A stretch of 38,472 nucleotides of DNA from assembly GCA_030425645.1 (NCBI GenBank), contig JAUHZK010000014.1, positions 1 through 38,472 of the forward strand. The letters run 5' to 3'. This stretch comes from Gammaproteobacteria bacterium (GTDB lineage: Bacteria > Pseudomonadota > Gammaproteobacteria > JAPPPA01). Positions 22,690 to 31,991 of the stretch are shown piece by piece. Below the pieces are notes generated by a model, which saw nothing but the letters and a program-made list of their open reading frames with translations, was not told the DNA's origin and did not search any database. The translations under genes were made by a program, and so were the position numbers. The stretch's first letter is position 1; each line of letters begins with the position of its first letter.

Positions 22690-24366
22690 GTGATTTTTCA
22701 GATAAAACGATTCAGAAAAACCGCAGATGAAACCATCGCAGACGGCGAAGTTTCACTAGACCAAAACACCCTCACCCTTGGCGCTAGCAACGAGCAAAAC
22801 GTTATTATTGAGTGGCCGGGAGTGCGTTTGCGCCATGCAGAGCTGTACCTGTCCAATGGCGAACTACGCGTTCGCGCAACGACTGATGCTGGCGTCAAGA
22901 TCAACAACAAAACCGTTACCGATACGGCACTAAAACAGAACGACAAAATTTTGCTGGGCAACCACCAGCTTGCGGTTAGCCAGTCAAATGACAGTGTTAC
23001 GGTAGAAGTCACCGTTGACGAAACCCTAACAGCACCATCTCAACCCCTTTATAAAACAAGACTGGCCCACACCGGCTTTTCAAAACGCAAATGGTCTTGG
23101 ATGTTTTTGCTGTTAATTGGCTCCGTATTTTTTGCCGCGCCATATATCAGCCGATACGCCGACATACCACCAACAACCACTGAATATTTACCGACTGACA
23201 GACTTTGGAACACCGGTAGCTTTCACCCTGCGCACCAGTTTTTTGCGAATGACTGTAGCCAATGCCACCAAACACCGTTTCAGCAAGTACAAAACAGCGC
23301 TTGTATGGCTTGTCACCAAGAAATGGGCGCGCACGCACCAGCCACGGAGTTCCCACAAGCTGAACTACAAGAAGCCGCTTGTTTAAGCTGCCACAAAGAA
23401 CACAACGGCAGCAACGAACTGGTGACGTCAGACAAACAACTCTGCGTAAGTTGCCACGCTAACATCGAAAGCTTTACACACGGCACAACCACCCAAGAAA
23501 CCATTACCGACTGGGAGTTCAGTCACCCGGAAATCAGCCTAAAAATGGCCAAATGGGACGCTATTGGCAAAGACTGGCAATGGTCGCAACAACCAGCCTC
23601 TGATCCTGGCCCAGAGCTCAGTGGCATTATCTTCCCGCACGATGTACACCTACGCCCAGAAGGCTTTGGTGATGACTATGGCAATACAAAAGTATTGGAG
23701 TGCAGCGACTGCCACCAGCCAGAAGCGGGCGGCAAGCTGATGCAGCCAATTAATATGGAACAGCATTGCCAAAGCTGTCACCGCTTAGATTTTGATATCG
23801 ACCAACCTGAACTGTTTGTACGCCATGGCAACGTGGCCGCCACCCTGCGTGATATCGCAGGGCAAAAAGGCTTAGACGCACTGAAACCAGCGCTTGAAAC
23901 GCCGCCACCTGAATTAGCCGAACCAACCCTGCTCCGACCTGGCAAAAGTCGTGAATACAAACAACAAGAATTCACGTTGGTGCAACTGGCTGGAGAACTG
24001 ATTGAAAAACGCGGCTGCATTGGTTGCCACGGAGTTAGTCGTAACGACCAAGCCATTGAGAGTGGCGACCTCATCAATGGCTGGCAAATCAATCCCGTTC
24101 ATATCAATCGTCAGTGGATTGATTTGGCCGAATTTGATCACAGCGGCCACAAATCCATCGACTGCGTAAGCTGCCACACCGGCGCACATGATTCAGACAA
24201 GGCTTCAGACGTACTGATTCCAGCCAGAGAAAACTGCAGCAGCTGCCACGGTAACCCCGGCAACTCTGAACTGACGGACTCGCAATGCATTGACTGCCAT
24301 AGCTACCATTTGCCGCAGCACGGCTGGCTACCAAACCCAGACGATGAGAAGGCGGAACATCCATAA
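22690..24366 (+). CDS. FHA-domain, membrane-anchored decahaem cytochrome c
   Basis: This 558-aa protein has a cytoplasmic FHA-like domain (about 20-98; LTLGASN, VRLRHAELYL, INNKTV, NDKILLGNHQLAV), one membrane helix (about 136-152, MFLLLIGSVFFAA) and a periplasmic domain with ten CxxCH haem sites. In order these are CSQCH, CMACH, CLSCH, CVSCH, CSDCH, CQSCH, CIGCH, CVSCH, CSSCH and CIDCH. The FHA residues that hold phosphothreonine are not typical: GA stands for GR and Arg for the usual Ser before RH, so phosphopeptide binding is doubtful. The start is taken as GTG 22690, just after the previous stop; upstream codons overlap the cytochrome b gene and an internal ATG would delete the FHA domain. 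It probably receives electrons from the cytochrome b protein and passes them to periplasmic haems. Confidence 0.9.
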   Translation: MIFQIKRFRKTADETIADGEVSLDQNTLTLGASNEQNVIIEWPGVRLRHAELYLSNGELRVRATTDAGVKINNKTVTDTALKQNDKILLGNHQLAVSQSNDSVTVEVTVDETLTAPSQPLYKTRLAHTGFSKRKWSWMFLLLIGSVFFAAPYISRYADIPPTTTEYLPTDRLWNTGSFHPAHQFFANDCSQCHQTPFQQVQNSACMACHQEMGAHAPATEFPQAELQEAACLSCHKEHNGSNELVTSDKQLCVSCHANIESFTHGTTTQETITDWEFSHPEISLKMAKWDAIGKDWQWSQQPASDPGPELSGIIFPHDVHLRPEGFGDDYGNTKVLECSDCHQPEAGGKLMQPINMEQHCQSCHRLDFDIDQPELFVRHGNVAATLRDIAGQKGLDALKPALETPPPELAEPTLLRPGKSREYKQQEFTLVQLAGELIEKRGCIGCHGVSRNDQAIESGDLINGWQINPVHINRQWIDLAEFDHSGHKSIDCVSCHTGAHDSDKASDVLIPARENCSSCHGNPGNSELTDSQCIDCHSYHLPQHGWLPNPDDEKAEHP

Positions 24367-26342
24367 TGGCTTTACGTCAGCTCATCGGTGCCGCTATCGT
24401 TTCTGCCAGCATTGCTGCCTGTAGCACCGGCGGCGGTGGCGACCAAAGCGGATGCAGCGGCCACTGCTCTACTGACACGCCGCAGTTCCTATCGGTAGCC
24501 GACGTAAACCGCGTCATCTCTCAAGCCGTAGAAGAGGCCAAAGCCCGCAGCGCGGCCGGCACAATCGCGGTTACAGACCGCGTGGGGAACGTGCTGGCTG
24601 TGTATGAAATGAATGGCGCAGACGATACCGCCACGGTTACTAGTGAGCCGCTAGACTCAAATACGGGGGCGCGTAGCAACCAAGGGCTCGAAGGTCTCGC
24701 TTTTATACCCAGCAGCATGGCCGCCATTTCTAAAGCCGTCACTGCAGCTTTTCTTAGTACCGAAGGCAATGCGTTTACCACCCGCACCGCGAATCAGATC
24801 GTCCAAGAACATTTTAATCCCGGAGAAACAGACCAACCTGCTGGACCTTTGTTTGGGGTTCAATTCTCGCAACTGCCCTGTTCAGATTTCAGCAAACGTT
24901 TTTTAGACACTGACAACACTGGCCCCAAACGCTCACCGCTAGGATTGTCGGCCGACCCCGGCGGCATTCCACTCTACAAAAGCGGCGTCCCTGTCGGAGG
25001 TATTGGTGTGATTGCCGATGGCATTTACGGTATCGACAAAAACATTCTCGATAGAGATAGCGATCTAGATGAAATCATCGCCCTAGCCGGCAGCTTCGGC
25101 TTTGAAGCGCCCACCAACCGACGCGCAGATCGTATTACCGCTGACGGCAAAGTACTGCGCTTTACCGACGCCACCAATAGAGACCTAGTGAGCGCCCCTG
25201 CTTCTGCCCCTGCGTTACCAGCAGGAGGGGGGCCAATTTCTGTAAACGGCTATTTCAATGGCGCCTTTCTTGCCGGCACAGCGTTTGGGCAGGCCGATTC
25301 CGGAGTTCGCCTCTCTACAGCCGCAGACTTCCCCGGTGACCCCAATGCGGCAGACTTCGTTTCAGCAAACAGCTTTATCGTAGTGGATGGCACAGACAGC
25401 AACCGTTACCCGCCCATCGCTGGAGCAGGCGGTTTAACGGCCGCAGAAACCTCGGAACTTCTAAAGCAGGCTCTGGATATTGCCAACCGGGCTCGCGGAC
25501 AAATTCGCCGCCCGCTAGGCACACCAGCTAGAGTGTCAATTACTGTGGTCGACGTTGACGGCACCATACTAGGGCAAGTCCGCGGGCGCGATGCGCCGAT
25601 ATTTGGCCTAGATGTCTCACTGCAAAAAGCGCGTACGGCAGCGTTCTTTTCTAGCGCTGCTGCAGCCTCGGTAATCGACAAACTTCCGGATGTCACATAT
25701 CTAAATCCCGATGCTACGGCAGGCCGCACCATCGACATGAGTGACTACACCACAGCGGTACAAAACTTTCTGGGCGACCCAGCCGCGCTCACGAACGGCG
25801 CCTTCGCGTTTGCAGACCGCTCAGGAGGAAATCTATCTAGACCGTATTTCCCCGATGGTATCGTTGGCAACCCGCATGGGCCTCTTAGCAAACCGTTTAG
25901 CGCAGGTGACGATCTGTGGAGCGTCTTTTCATCTGGATTTCAACTAGACCTCGCCTTTAACGGCATAGCTGGTCATGTTGTATTCGTATTAGGAGGTGGT
26001 CCAGACCCAGCTAAGGGTTGCGCTGGCATTGGAGCCCCTGCTGACCCCGATTTCAAGCGCATGGCGAACGGTAGTCAAATTTTCCCGGGGTCCGTACCCA
26101 TTTATAAAGGCAATACTCTAGTCGGCGCCATCGGCGTCTCTGGTGACGGCGTTGACCAGGACGACATGATCGCCTTTCTTGGAGTACACAACGCTGGCGA
26201 GGCCATTGGTGGCATTAACAATGCGCCGAAAGGCATTCGGGCAGATCAACTAGTGCCACAAGGCACGCGCTTACGCTACATCAACTGCCCACAGGCACCG
26301 TTTATCGACAGTAATGAGGAGGACGTTTGCAATGGCAAATAG
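24366..26342 (+). CDS. Lipoprotein with two GlcG/HbpS-type (haem-binding-like) domains
   Basis: The 658-aa product has a lipobox (IAAC, Cys19) and a Gly/Cys-containing linker (GDQSGCSGHC). Two GlcG/HbpS-like domains follow: the first about 40-250 (VNRVISQAVEEAKA, TVxDRVGNVLAVYE-type, GGIPLYKSGVPVGGIGV) and the second about 365-645 (LLKQALDIANRARG, VVDVDGTILGQVRG, GSVPIYKGNTLVGAIGVSGDG). HbpS of this fold binds haem and iron outside the cell; many other members have unknown ligands. Its place among cytochrome genes suggests haem handling, but the sequence does not prove haem binding. It starts at a TAATG junction with the decahaem gene and overlaps the next gene by 11 bp. The two domains carry inserts, making it far longer than single-domain members (about 140-170 aa). 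Confidence 0.83.
   Translation: MALRQLIGAAIVSASIAACSTGGGGDQSGCSGHCSTDTPQFLSVADVNRVISQAVEEAKARSAAGTIAVTDRVGNVLAVYEMNGADDTATVTSEPLDSNTGARSNQGLEGLAFIPSSMAAISKAVTAAFLSTEGNAFTTRTANQIVQEHFNPGETDQPAGPLFGVQFSQLPCSDFSKRFLDTDNTGPKRSPLGLSADPGGIPLYKSGVPVGGIGVIADGIYGIDKNILDRDSDLDEIIALAGSFGFEAPTNRRADRITADGKVLRFTDATNRDLVSAPASAPALPAGGGPISVNGYFNGAFLAGTAFGQADSGVRLSTAADFPGDPNAADFVSANSFIVVDGTDSNRYPPIAGAGGLTAAETSELLKQALDIANRARGQIRRPLGTPARVSITVVDVDGTILGQVRGRDAPIFGLDVSLQKARTAAFFSSAAAASVIDKLPDVTYLNPDATAGRTIDMSDYTTAVQNFLGDPAALTNGAFAFADRSGGNLSRPYFPDGIVGNPHGPLSKPFSAGDDLWSVFSSGFQLDLAFNGIAGHVVFVLGGGPDPAKGCAGIGAPADPDFKRMANGSQIFPGSVPIYKGNTLVGAIGVSGDGVDQDDMIAFLGVHNAGEAIGGINNAPKGIRADQLVPQGTRLRYINCPQAPFIDSNEEDVCNGK
26316..26322 (+). 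promoter_or_regulatory. Ribosome binding site fixing the start of the barrel gene
   Basis: GAGGAGG lies 9 nt before ATG 26332. It overlaps the other possible start (ATG 26314), which it therefore cannot serve, so 26332 is the likely start. Confidence 0.75.
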
Positions 26343-28089
26343 ACTTCTCAGACTCGCCTTGCTAACAGCCATTTTCGGTAGCGCTTATGCCGAGCCAAGC
26401 ACTAACTGCGCACCTAGTAATGCTGAAAGTTTACAGCGTCCAGGCGTTCCCACATTACGCTGGGACGAAGACGACTGCGCAGACTTTAACGAAGACGATA
26501 AACGCGAAATTGAGGCGCTCTCAGACGCCATTTTGGTGCCAGACCGCTGGCGTATTGTCAGCGCCCTCGGCTATCCAGAAAACCTGTTAGACCCCTACAA
26601 CAATAACAACTGGCTCAAGGGTGATCGGCCTGTGTTTGGCGAAGATTGGTTTGTGAACTTAATTGGCATTGCCGACCTCATATACGAGCCACGTAACTTC
26701 CCTATTCCCGTAGGTAACGCCACCACCCAAAGCGCTGGCGACCTAAACTTGATTGGTGAAGGCGACACCACCGTTATTGCCGGCAATCTGATTCTTGAAG
26801 GCGTGGTCTACAAAGGCAACACCACGTTCAAACCACCCGATTACGAATTCCGGCTGACGCCGGTCATCAACTACAACATCTTAGATGCGAATGAGCGCGC
26901 GGTGACGCGGGCAGACCCTAACGAGGGAACACACCGTACTGACAACCATGTTGGCGTGCAGGCGGCGTTTGTTGACTACCACATTCGCAACGTTTCTGAC
27001 CGGTATGATTTCGACTCTATTCGCGTTGGAATTCAGCCGTTTAACGCAGACTTTAGAGGCTTTTTATTCAACGACCAGCAATTTGGTGTGCGCCTTTTTG
27101 GGATTCGTGACAACAACAAGATTCAATACAACTTGGCTTGGTTTCGCCGTATAGAAAAAGACACCAACAGCGGCCTAAACGACCTTAGCCAAGGTCTGCG
27201 AGACGATGACGTATTTGCCATTAATGCGTACTGGCAAGACTGGCCTTCATTGGGTTACTTTTCGCAGTTGTCACTCGTGCACAACCGAAATCGCGAAGCC
27301 GACCAAACCCTGTTTGACAACAACGGCTTTATTGCCCGCCCTGCCTCGCTGGGAGTCGAGGTGCCGCGCGATTATGACGTCACCTACCTTGGCTATAACG
27401 GCGACGGCCACTTTGACAGGCTAAATATCACGGTGTCGGCTTATTACGCGTTTGGCGATGAAAGCCAAGGCACCTTTACCAATGACCCCAGCGATATCTC
27501 TGCCTACTTTTTAGCGGCCGAACTGGGCTTTGACCAAGACTGGGTACGTTGGCGCTTTTCGTTCCTACACGCGTCAGGCGACGATGACCCGTTCGACAAT
27601 GACGCCAAGGGCTTTGACGCAATCTTTGAAAACCCACTATTTGCAGGTGCGGATACCAGCTATTGGATACGCCAAACCGTGCCGCTGATTGGCGGTGGCC
27701 GCGTCACGCTATCTGGCCGTAACGGCATTTTGAACAGCCTGCGCTCGTCTAAAGAACAAGGCCAATCAAACTTTACCAACCCCGGCATCACCTTGCTTGG
27801 GGTGGGCAATGATTTGGACGTCACCCCAACCACGCGGATTAGCTTCAACTTCAATCACCTTTGGTTTGCGGACACCACAGTGCTAGAGGCGGCCCGCAAT
27901 CAAGGTGAAATAGCCACAGACATTGGCTTTGATCTGTCGGTATCGGCTATTTATCGGCCGCTGGCCATGCAAAACATTGTTGGCCGCCTATCTGCGGCTT
28001 ATCTCATTCCTGGCGAAGGGTTTGAGGACTTATACGGCACTAAACAAGCGCCGTTTTCCATTCTTGCCAACCTAACCCTGACCTATTAG
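26332..28089 (+). CDS. Predicted outer-membrane beta-barrel (porin-like) of the cytochrome operon
   Basis: This 585-aa protein has a signal peptide (MANRLLRLALLTAIFGSAYA) and then a long run of alternating polar/hydrophobic strands with many aromatic and Asp/Asn turn residues (YEFRLTPVINYNI, KIQYNLAWFRRIE, LNITVSAYYAFGDE). It ends in LTLTY, a typical C-terminal barrel strand with terminal Tyr. It has no CxxCH. In known porin-cytochrome conduits (MtrCAB and similar) a barrel sheathes a multihaem cytochrome; this protein could do the same for one of the two cytochromes that follow. I see no clear MtrB/PioB signature, and an alginate-export/porin-like barrel is an alternative. Start chosen from the GAGGAGG site. 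The next gene begins 2 bp after its stop. Confidence 0.78.
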   Translation: MANRLLRLALLTAIFGSAYAEPSTNCAPSNAESLQRPGVPTLRWDEDDCADFNEDDKREIEALSDAILVPDRWRIVSALGYPENLLDPYNNNNWLKGDRPVFGEDWFVNLIGIADLIYEPRNFPIPVGNATTQSAGDLNLIGEGDTTVIAGNLILEGVVYKGNTTFKPPDYEFRLTPVINYNILDANERAVTRADPNEGTHRTDNHVGVQAAFVDYHIRNVSDRYDFDSIRVGIQPFNADFRGFLFNDQQFGVRLFGIRDNNKIQYNLAWFRRIEKDTNSGLNDLSQGLRDDDVFAINAYWQDWPSLGYFSQLSLVHNRNREADQTLFDNNGFIARPASLGVEVPRDYDVTYLGYNGDGHFDRLNITVSAYYAFGDESQGTFTNDPSDISAYFLAAELGFDQDWVRWRFSFLHASGDDDPFDNDAKGFDAIFENPLFAGADTSYWIRQTVPLIGGGRVTLSGRNGILNSLRSSKEQGQSNFTNPGITLLGVGNDLDVTPTTRISFNFNHLWFADTTVLEAARNQGEIATDIGFDLSVSAIYRPLAMQNIVGRLSAAYLIPGEGFEDLYGTKQAPFSILANLTLTY

Positions 28090-28091
28090 TT

Positions 28092-31000
28092 ATGCGAGCC
28101 GCCAACACTCTTCTCATCACGCTTAGCCTACTGCTGGTCACCCTAGCGGCAAACGCAGCCGGCGGCGGCTTAGGCACTCCACGCGACATTTCTTACCCGC
28201 ACTACCCAGCGGCGCCAGCCCAGCAAAACCCAGAAGATGCCGAGATAAAAAGCACCGGCTGCATGAGCTGCCATAGCCAGACCGACTCCTACAACATGCA
28301 CAGCAACGACGGCATTAACCTAGGCTGTACCGATTGCCACGGCGGCAACGCCGAGATATTTAAACCCCAAGGTTTTGCCGACAACGGCCGCGATGTTGGC
28401 GATGCACCTTCTCATGGCAAAAGCAGTCATTCTGAAGAAGACCACACCAAAGCAGGTCACGAAAAAGAAAAGGCGCACAAAAGCTACCCTGCCGAATACC
28501 AAGCAGCGCTAGACCAAGCCCACGTACAGCCTCTGTACCCAGACGCTTGGCACTACCCGTCTTCAGCCAATCCCGAGCGCACGTACACCCTACTGAATAA
28601 AGAAAGCCCGGAATTTGTTCGCTTTGTTAACCCATCAGACTACCGCGTCGCTCGGCAAGCTTGTGGAGCCTGCCACTTAGACATCATCAAAGCGTCAGAG
28701 CGCAGCCTTATGAGCAACGCGGCGATGTTTTGGGGCGCGGCAGCTTACAACAACGGCATTTTGCCATTTAAGCGGCCCATAATTGGTGAAGCGTATACGC
28801 CAGATGGCCAACCCGCTGCCCTAGAAGGTCGCCCAGCCGCTTCGCCTGAGATTGCTAAAAAACACAATATTATCGACCGCATTGCACCGTTACCGGCTTG
28901 GGAAACACTTAAGCCCGGCGACATCTTCCGGGTGTTTGAACGCGGCGGACGCAACATTACCAATCTATTTCCAGAAACCGGGATACCAAACGCGCTAGGC
29001 CTAATCCAACGCCTTGAAGAGCCAGGCCGCCCCGACTTTAAACAATCTAACCGCGGCCCTGGTACCGGCCAACGCATCTCTGTACCGGTGTTAAACATGA
29101 CCAAAACCCGACTCAACGACCCGATGAGCTGGTTTATGGGCACCAACGACCAACCAGGCGACTACCGCCATTCAGGCTGTGCAGGCTGCCACGTTATTTA
29201 CGCCAATGATCGCGACCAAAAGAACTCGGCCTGGTACGGGCAATACGGCCACGAAGGCAAAACCATTACAGTGGATCCCACCATTCCGAAGGACGAGCCG
29301 GGCCATCCACTGCAACATAAATTTACCCGTGCCATACCGTCGAGCCAGTGCATCGTTTGCCACATGCACCAGCCAAACATGTTTATTAACACCTATCTCG
29401 GCTACACCATGTGGGACTACGAGTCCGATGCCCCTTCCATGTGGCCGAAAGAACAGAAATACCCCACCGCTGCCGAGATGCACGAAACCTACGAGCGCAA
29501 CCCGGAGGGTGCAGCAGCTCGCGGCAAATGGTCTGACTTAGAATTCTTGAAAAATGTTTCTGAGTTAAACCCAGAACTCAACGACACCCAGTTTGCCGAC
29601 TACCACGGCCACGGCTGGAATTTCCGCGCCATTTTTAAACGCGACCGCGACGGCAACCTACTCACCAAAGACAACGACATTGTTGAGAACGACGATCCGG
29701 ACAAGTTCAAAAAAGGCGTCCATATGTCGTCTATCCACTTGGATGTTGGCATGCACTGCGTGGACTGCCACTACGCCCAAGATTCACATTCTGATGGTCA
29801 TATTTATGGCGAAGTGGCCGCCGCCGTCGAAATTGGCTGTATTGATTGCCACGGCACCGTCAGCGAATACCCAAATCTTAAAACGTCTGGCCCCGCAGGT
29901 CCTGGCCGCACGACCGACCTCAGCCTTATTCGCAATCCAGATGGGCAAAAGCGTTTTGAATGGGTAGGCGACAGCCTAATTCAACGCTCAGCAGTAACGC
30001 CCGGACTTGAATGGGAATTATCCCTAGTGAAAGACACCGTCAGCAAAGGCCACTCGCAGTACAACCAAGACGCAGCGCAAGCTAAGTTAATGTCTACCAA
30101 CACTCAAACCTTAGATTGGGGCTGGGAATACGTAGGCAAAGAATTAGCCCACGCCAATGAGGAGATGGAGTGCTACAGCTGCCACACCAGTTGGACCACC
30201 TCGTGCGGCGGCTGTCACCTACCAATTGAGGCCAACTGGAAAACCGAGCGCCACCACTACGAAGGCGGCGAAACGCGCAACTACGCTACTTACAATCCGC
30301 AAGTTGTGCGCGACCAAACCTTCATGCTCGGCAAGCACAGCACGGTAAAAGGCCACAAAGTCGCGCCAATTCGTTCAACCTCAGCATTGGTGTTGTCGTC
30401 GACCAACGCCAATCGGGAAAAGATTTACGTACAGCAGCCGCCGATCGCATCCAGTGGTTACAGCTCACAAGCCTTTAATCCACACTTCCCTCACACTGCG
30501 CGTAAAGAAGAAACCAAACGCTGCGACGACTGCCACTTGTCTGAAGAAAACGACAACAACGCCATCATGGCGCAAGTGCTCATGCACGGCACGCACTACT
30601 ACGATTTCTTGGGCTACCACGCTTACTTGGGTACAGAAGACGGTATCAGTGCCGTACAAGTGACCGAGTGGGACGAACCACAGGCCGTTATTGGCAGCTA
30701 TTTGCAAAAATACGCGTACCCCGACTTCTACCAACAACACCAAGACCGCCAGCAAGAACTCACCACTGCTTACCAGCATGACGGCGAAACCGTTGGTTGT
30801 TTGCAGCTTCGTGGCGAATACCTATTCGCTGCCGAAGGCAAAAAAGGCATGAACGTCTATGACGTTGCCAGCATCGCCAACAAAGGCATTAGTCAGCGAA
30901 TCATTAAAGCGCCGTTTTCAGAGCTTGGACACGACACGCAGTTAGAGAGCGAAAACGCCACTTGCCTATCGCTGTCCACCACTCAGCCTATTGCGCCTGA

Positions 31001-31991
31001 ACGCAATCAAGGCGACTTAATGCGCATTGAGAACGAGGAGCAACCGTTCCACCCTATTTATGACTATGCGCTGATCACCGATGCCGAAGAAGGCCTTATT
31101 CTTTCAGACATCAACACACTGGCAGACGGCGAGTTCCGCAATAACAAACTAAAACGCGCACTTACTTGGAACCCTGGTGGCTTATTAGATGGTGCGAAAC
31201 ACATCACCACTGCGGGGTACTACATCTACATCACCACTGACAAAGCCGTGGTAGTGCTCAACCTAAACGAGCCGCTAAAACCCAAGCTCGTAACCGTCTT
31301 GAGCATGAACAATCCGCGCGCCACCGCTTTGCAGTTCCGCTATCTGTTTGTTTCAGACGCCGAAGGTCTACGCGTGGTTGACGTCACCAACCCCGAATCA
31401 CCACAGATACTTAGCGACGTGCTCATCCCACTTAAAGACGCGCACAGAATTCACCTCGCCCGCACTTATGCTTACGTAGCGGCAGGCACGGAAGGTATTG
31501 CGGTGATAGATATTATTCAGCCAGACAAGCCTGTACTGAGCCGCAAATTCACTGCCGATGGTGCTATCAAAGATGCCCGCGACATTGTGGTAGCCAGCAC
31601 CAATGCCAGCTTATTTGCCTACGTAGCAGACGGCGAGCACGGCCTAAAAGTAATCCAGCTCACTGCGCCAGATACTCAACCAAACTTCTACGGCTTTAGT
31701 CCAGAACCGAAACCAGAACTCGTCGCTTGGCGTAAAACCCATTCGCCAGCGTTGGCGCTATCGCGTGGCTTAGAGCGAGACCGTGGCGCCGATGAAACAG
31801 GTGGTCAAGTGGCCGTATTCGGCCGCCTAGGTTCTCGTCCGTTTAACGAAGAAGAGATGAAAAAGCTGTATCTAGATGACGAAGGCAAGCCTTGGTACGT
31901 ACCTGCAACTGACGTCAACAAACGCCTACTAGAACAACGCAGCCAAGACCAACGCGATCGTGAAGCGAGTCGTAAGGAGTCCAAGCAATGA
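28092..31991 (+). CDS. Secreted decahaem cytochrome c with C-terminal LVIVD beta-propeller
   Basis: The 1299-aa product has a signal peptide (cleavage after ANA near residue 22) and ten CxxCH sites: CMSCH, CTDCH, CGACH, CAGCH, CIVCH, CVDCH, CIDCH, CYSCH, CGGCH, CDDCH. The C-terminal third (about 900-1230) contains about six LVIVD-type repeats, for example YLFVSDAEGLRVVDVTNPE, YAYVAAGTEGIAVIDI and FAYVADGEHGLKVIQL, which should close into a beta-propeller. A His/Lys/Glu-rich stretch lies near residues 112-135. It is probably periplasmic or outer-surface; the propeller may dock a partner or substrate. It overlaps the next cytochrome gene by an ATGA junction. The electron acceptor is unknown. 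Confidence 0.88.
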   Translation: MRAANTLLITLSLLLVTLAANAAGGGLGTPRDISYPHYPAAPAQQNPEDAEIKSTGCMSCHSQTDSYNMHSNDGINLGCTDCHGGNAEIFKPQGFADNGRDVGDAPSHGKSSHSEEDHTKAGHEKEKAHKSYPAEYQAALDQAHVQPLYPDAWHYPSSANPERTYTLLNKESPEFVRFVNPSDYRVARQACGACHLDIIKASERSLMSNAAMFWGAAAYNNGILPFKRPIIGEAYTPDGQPAALEGRPAASPEIAKKHNIIDRIAPLPAWETLKPGDIFRVFERGGRNITNLFPETGIPNALGLIQRLEEPGRPDFKQSNRGPGTGQRISVPVLNMTKTRLNDPMSWFMGTNDQPGDYRHSGCAGCHVIYANDRDQKNSAWYGQYGHEGKTITVDPTIPKDEPGHPLQHKFTRAIPSSQCIVCHMHQPNMFINTYLGYTMWDYESDAPSMWPKEQKYPTAAEMHETYERNPEGAAARGKWSDLEFLKNVSELNPELNDTQFADYHGHGWNFRAIFKRDRDGNLLTKDNDIVENDDPDKFKKGVHMSSIHLDVGMHCVDCHYAQDSHSDGHIYGEVAAAVEIGCIDCHGTVSEYPNLKTSGPAGPGRTTDLSLIRNPDGQKRFEWVGDSLIQRSAVTPGLEWELSLVKDTVSKGHSQYNQDAAQAKLMSTNTQTLDWGWEYVGKELAHANEEMECYSCHTSWTTSCGGCHLPIEANWKTERHHYEGGETRNYATYNPQVVRDQTFMLGKHSTVKGHKVAPIRSTSALVLSSTNANREKIYVQQPPIASSGYSSQAFNPHFPHTARKEETKRCDDCHLSEENDNNAIMAQVLMHGTHYYDFLGYHAYLGTEDGISAVQVTEWDEPQAVIGSYLQKYAYPDFYQQHQDRQQELTTAYQHDGETVGCLQLRGEYLFAAEGKKGMNVYDVASIANKGISQRIIKAPFSELGHDTQLESENATCLSLSTTQPIAPERNQGDLMRIENEEQPFHPIYDYALITDAEEGLILSDINTLADGEFRNNKLKRALTWNPGGLLDGAKHITTAGYYIYITTDKAVVVLNLNEPLKPKLVTVLSMNNPRATALQFRYLFVSDAEGLRVVDVTNPESPQILSDVLIPLKDAHRIHLARTYAYVAAGTEGIAVIDIIQPDKPVLSRKFTADGAIKDARDIVVASTNASLFAYVADGEHGLKVIQLTAPDTQPNFYGFSPEPKPELVAWRKTHSPALALSRGLERDRGADETGGQVAVFGRLGSRPFNEEEMKKLYLDDEGKPWYVPATDVNKRLLEQRSQDQRDREASRKESKQ

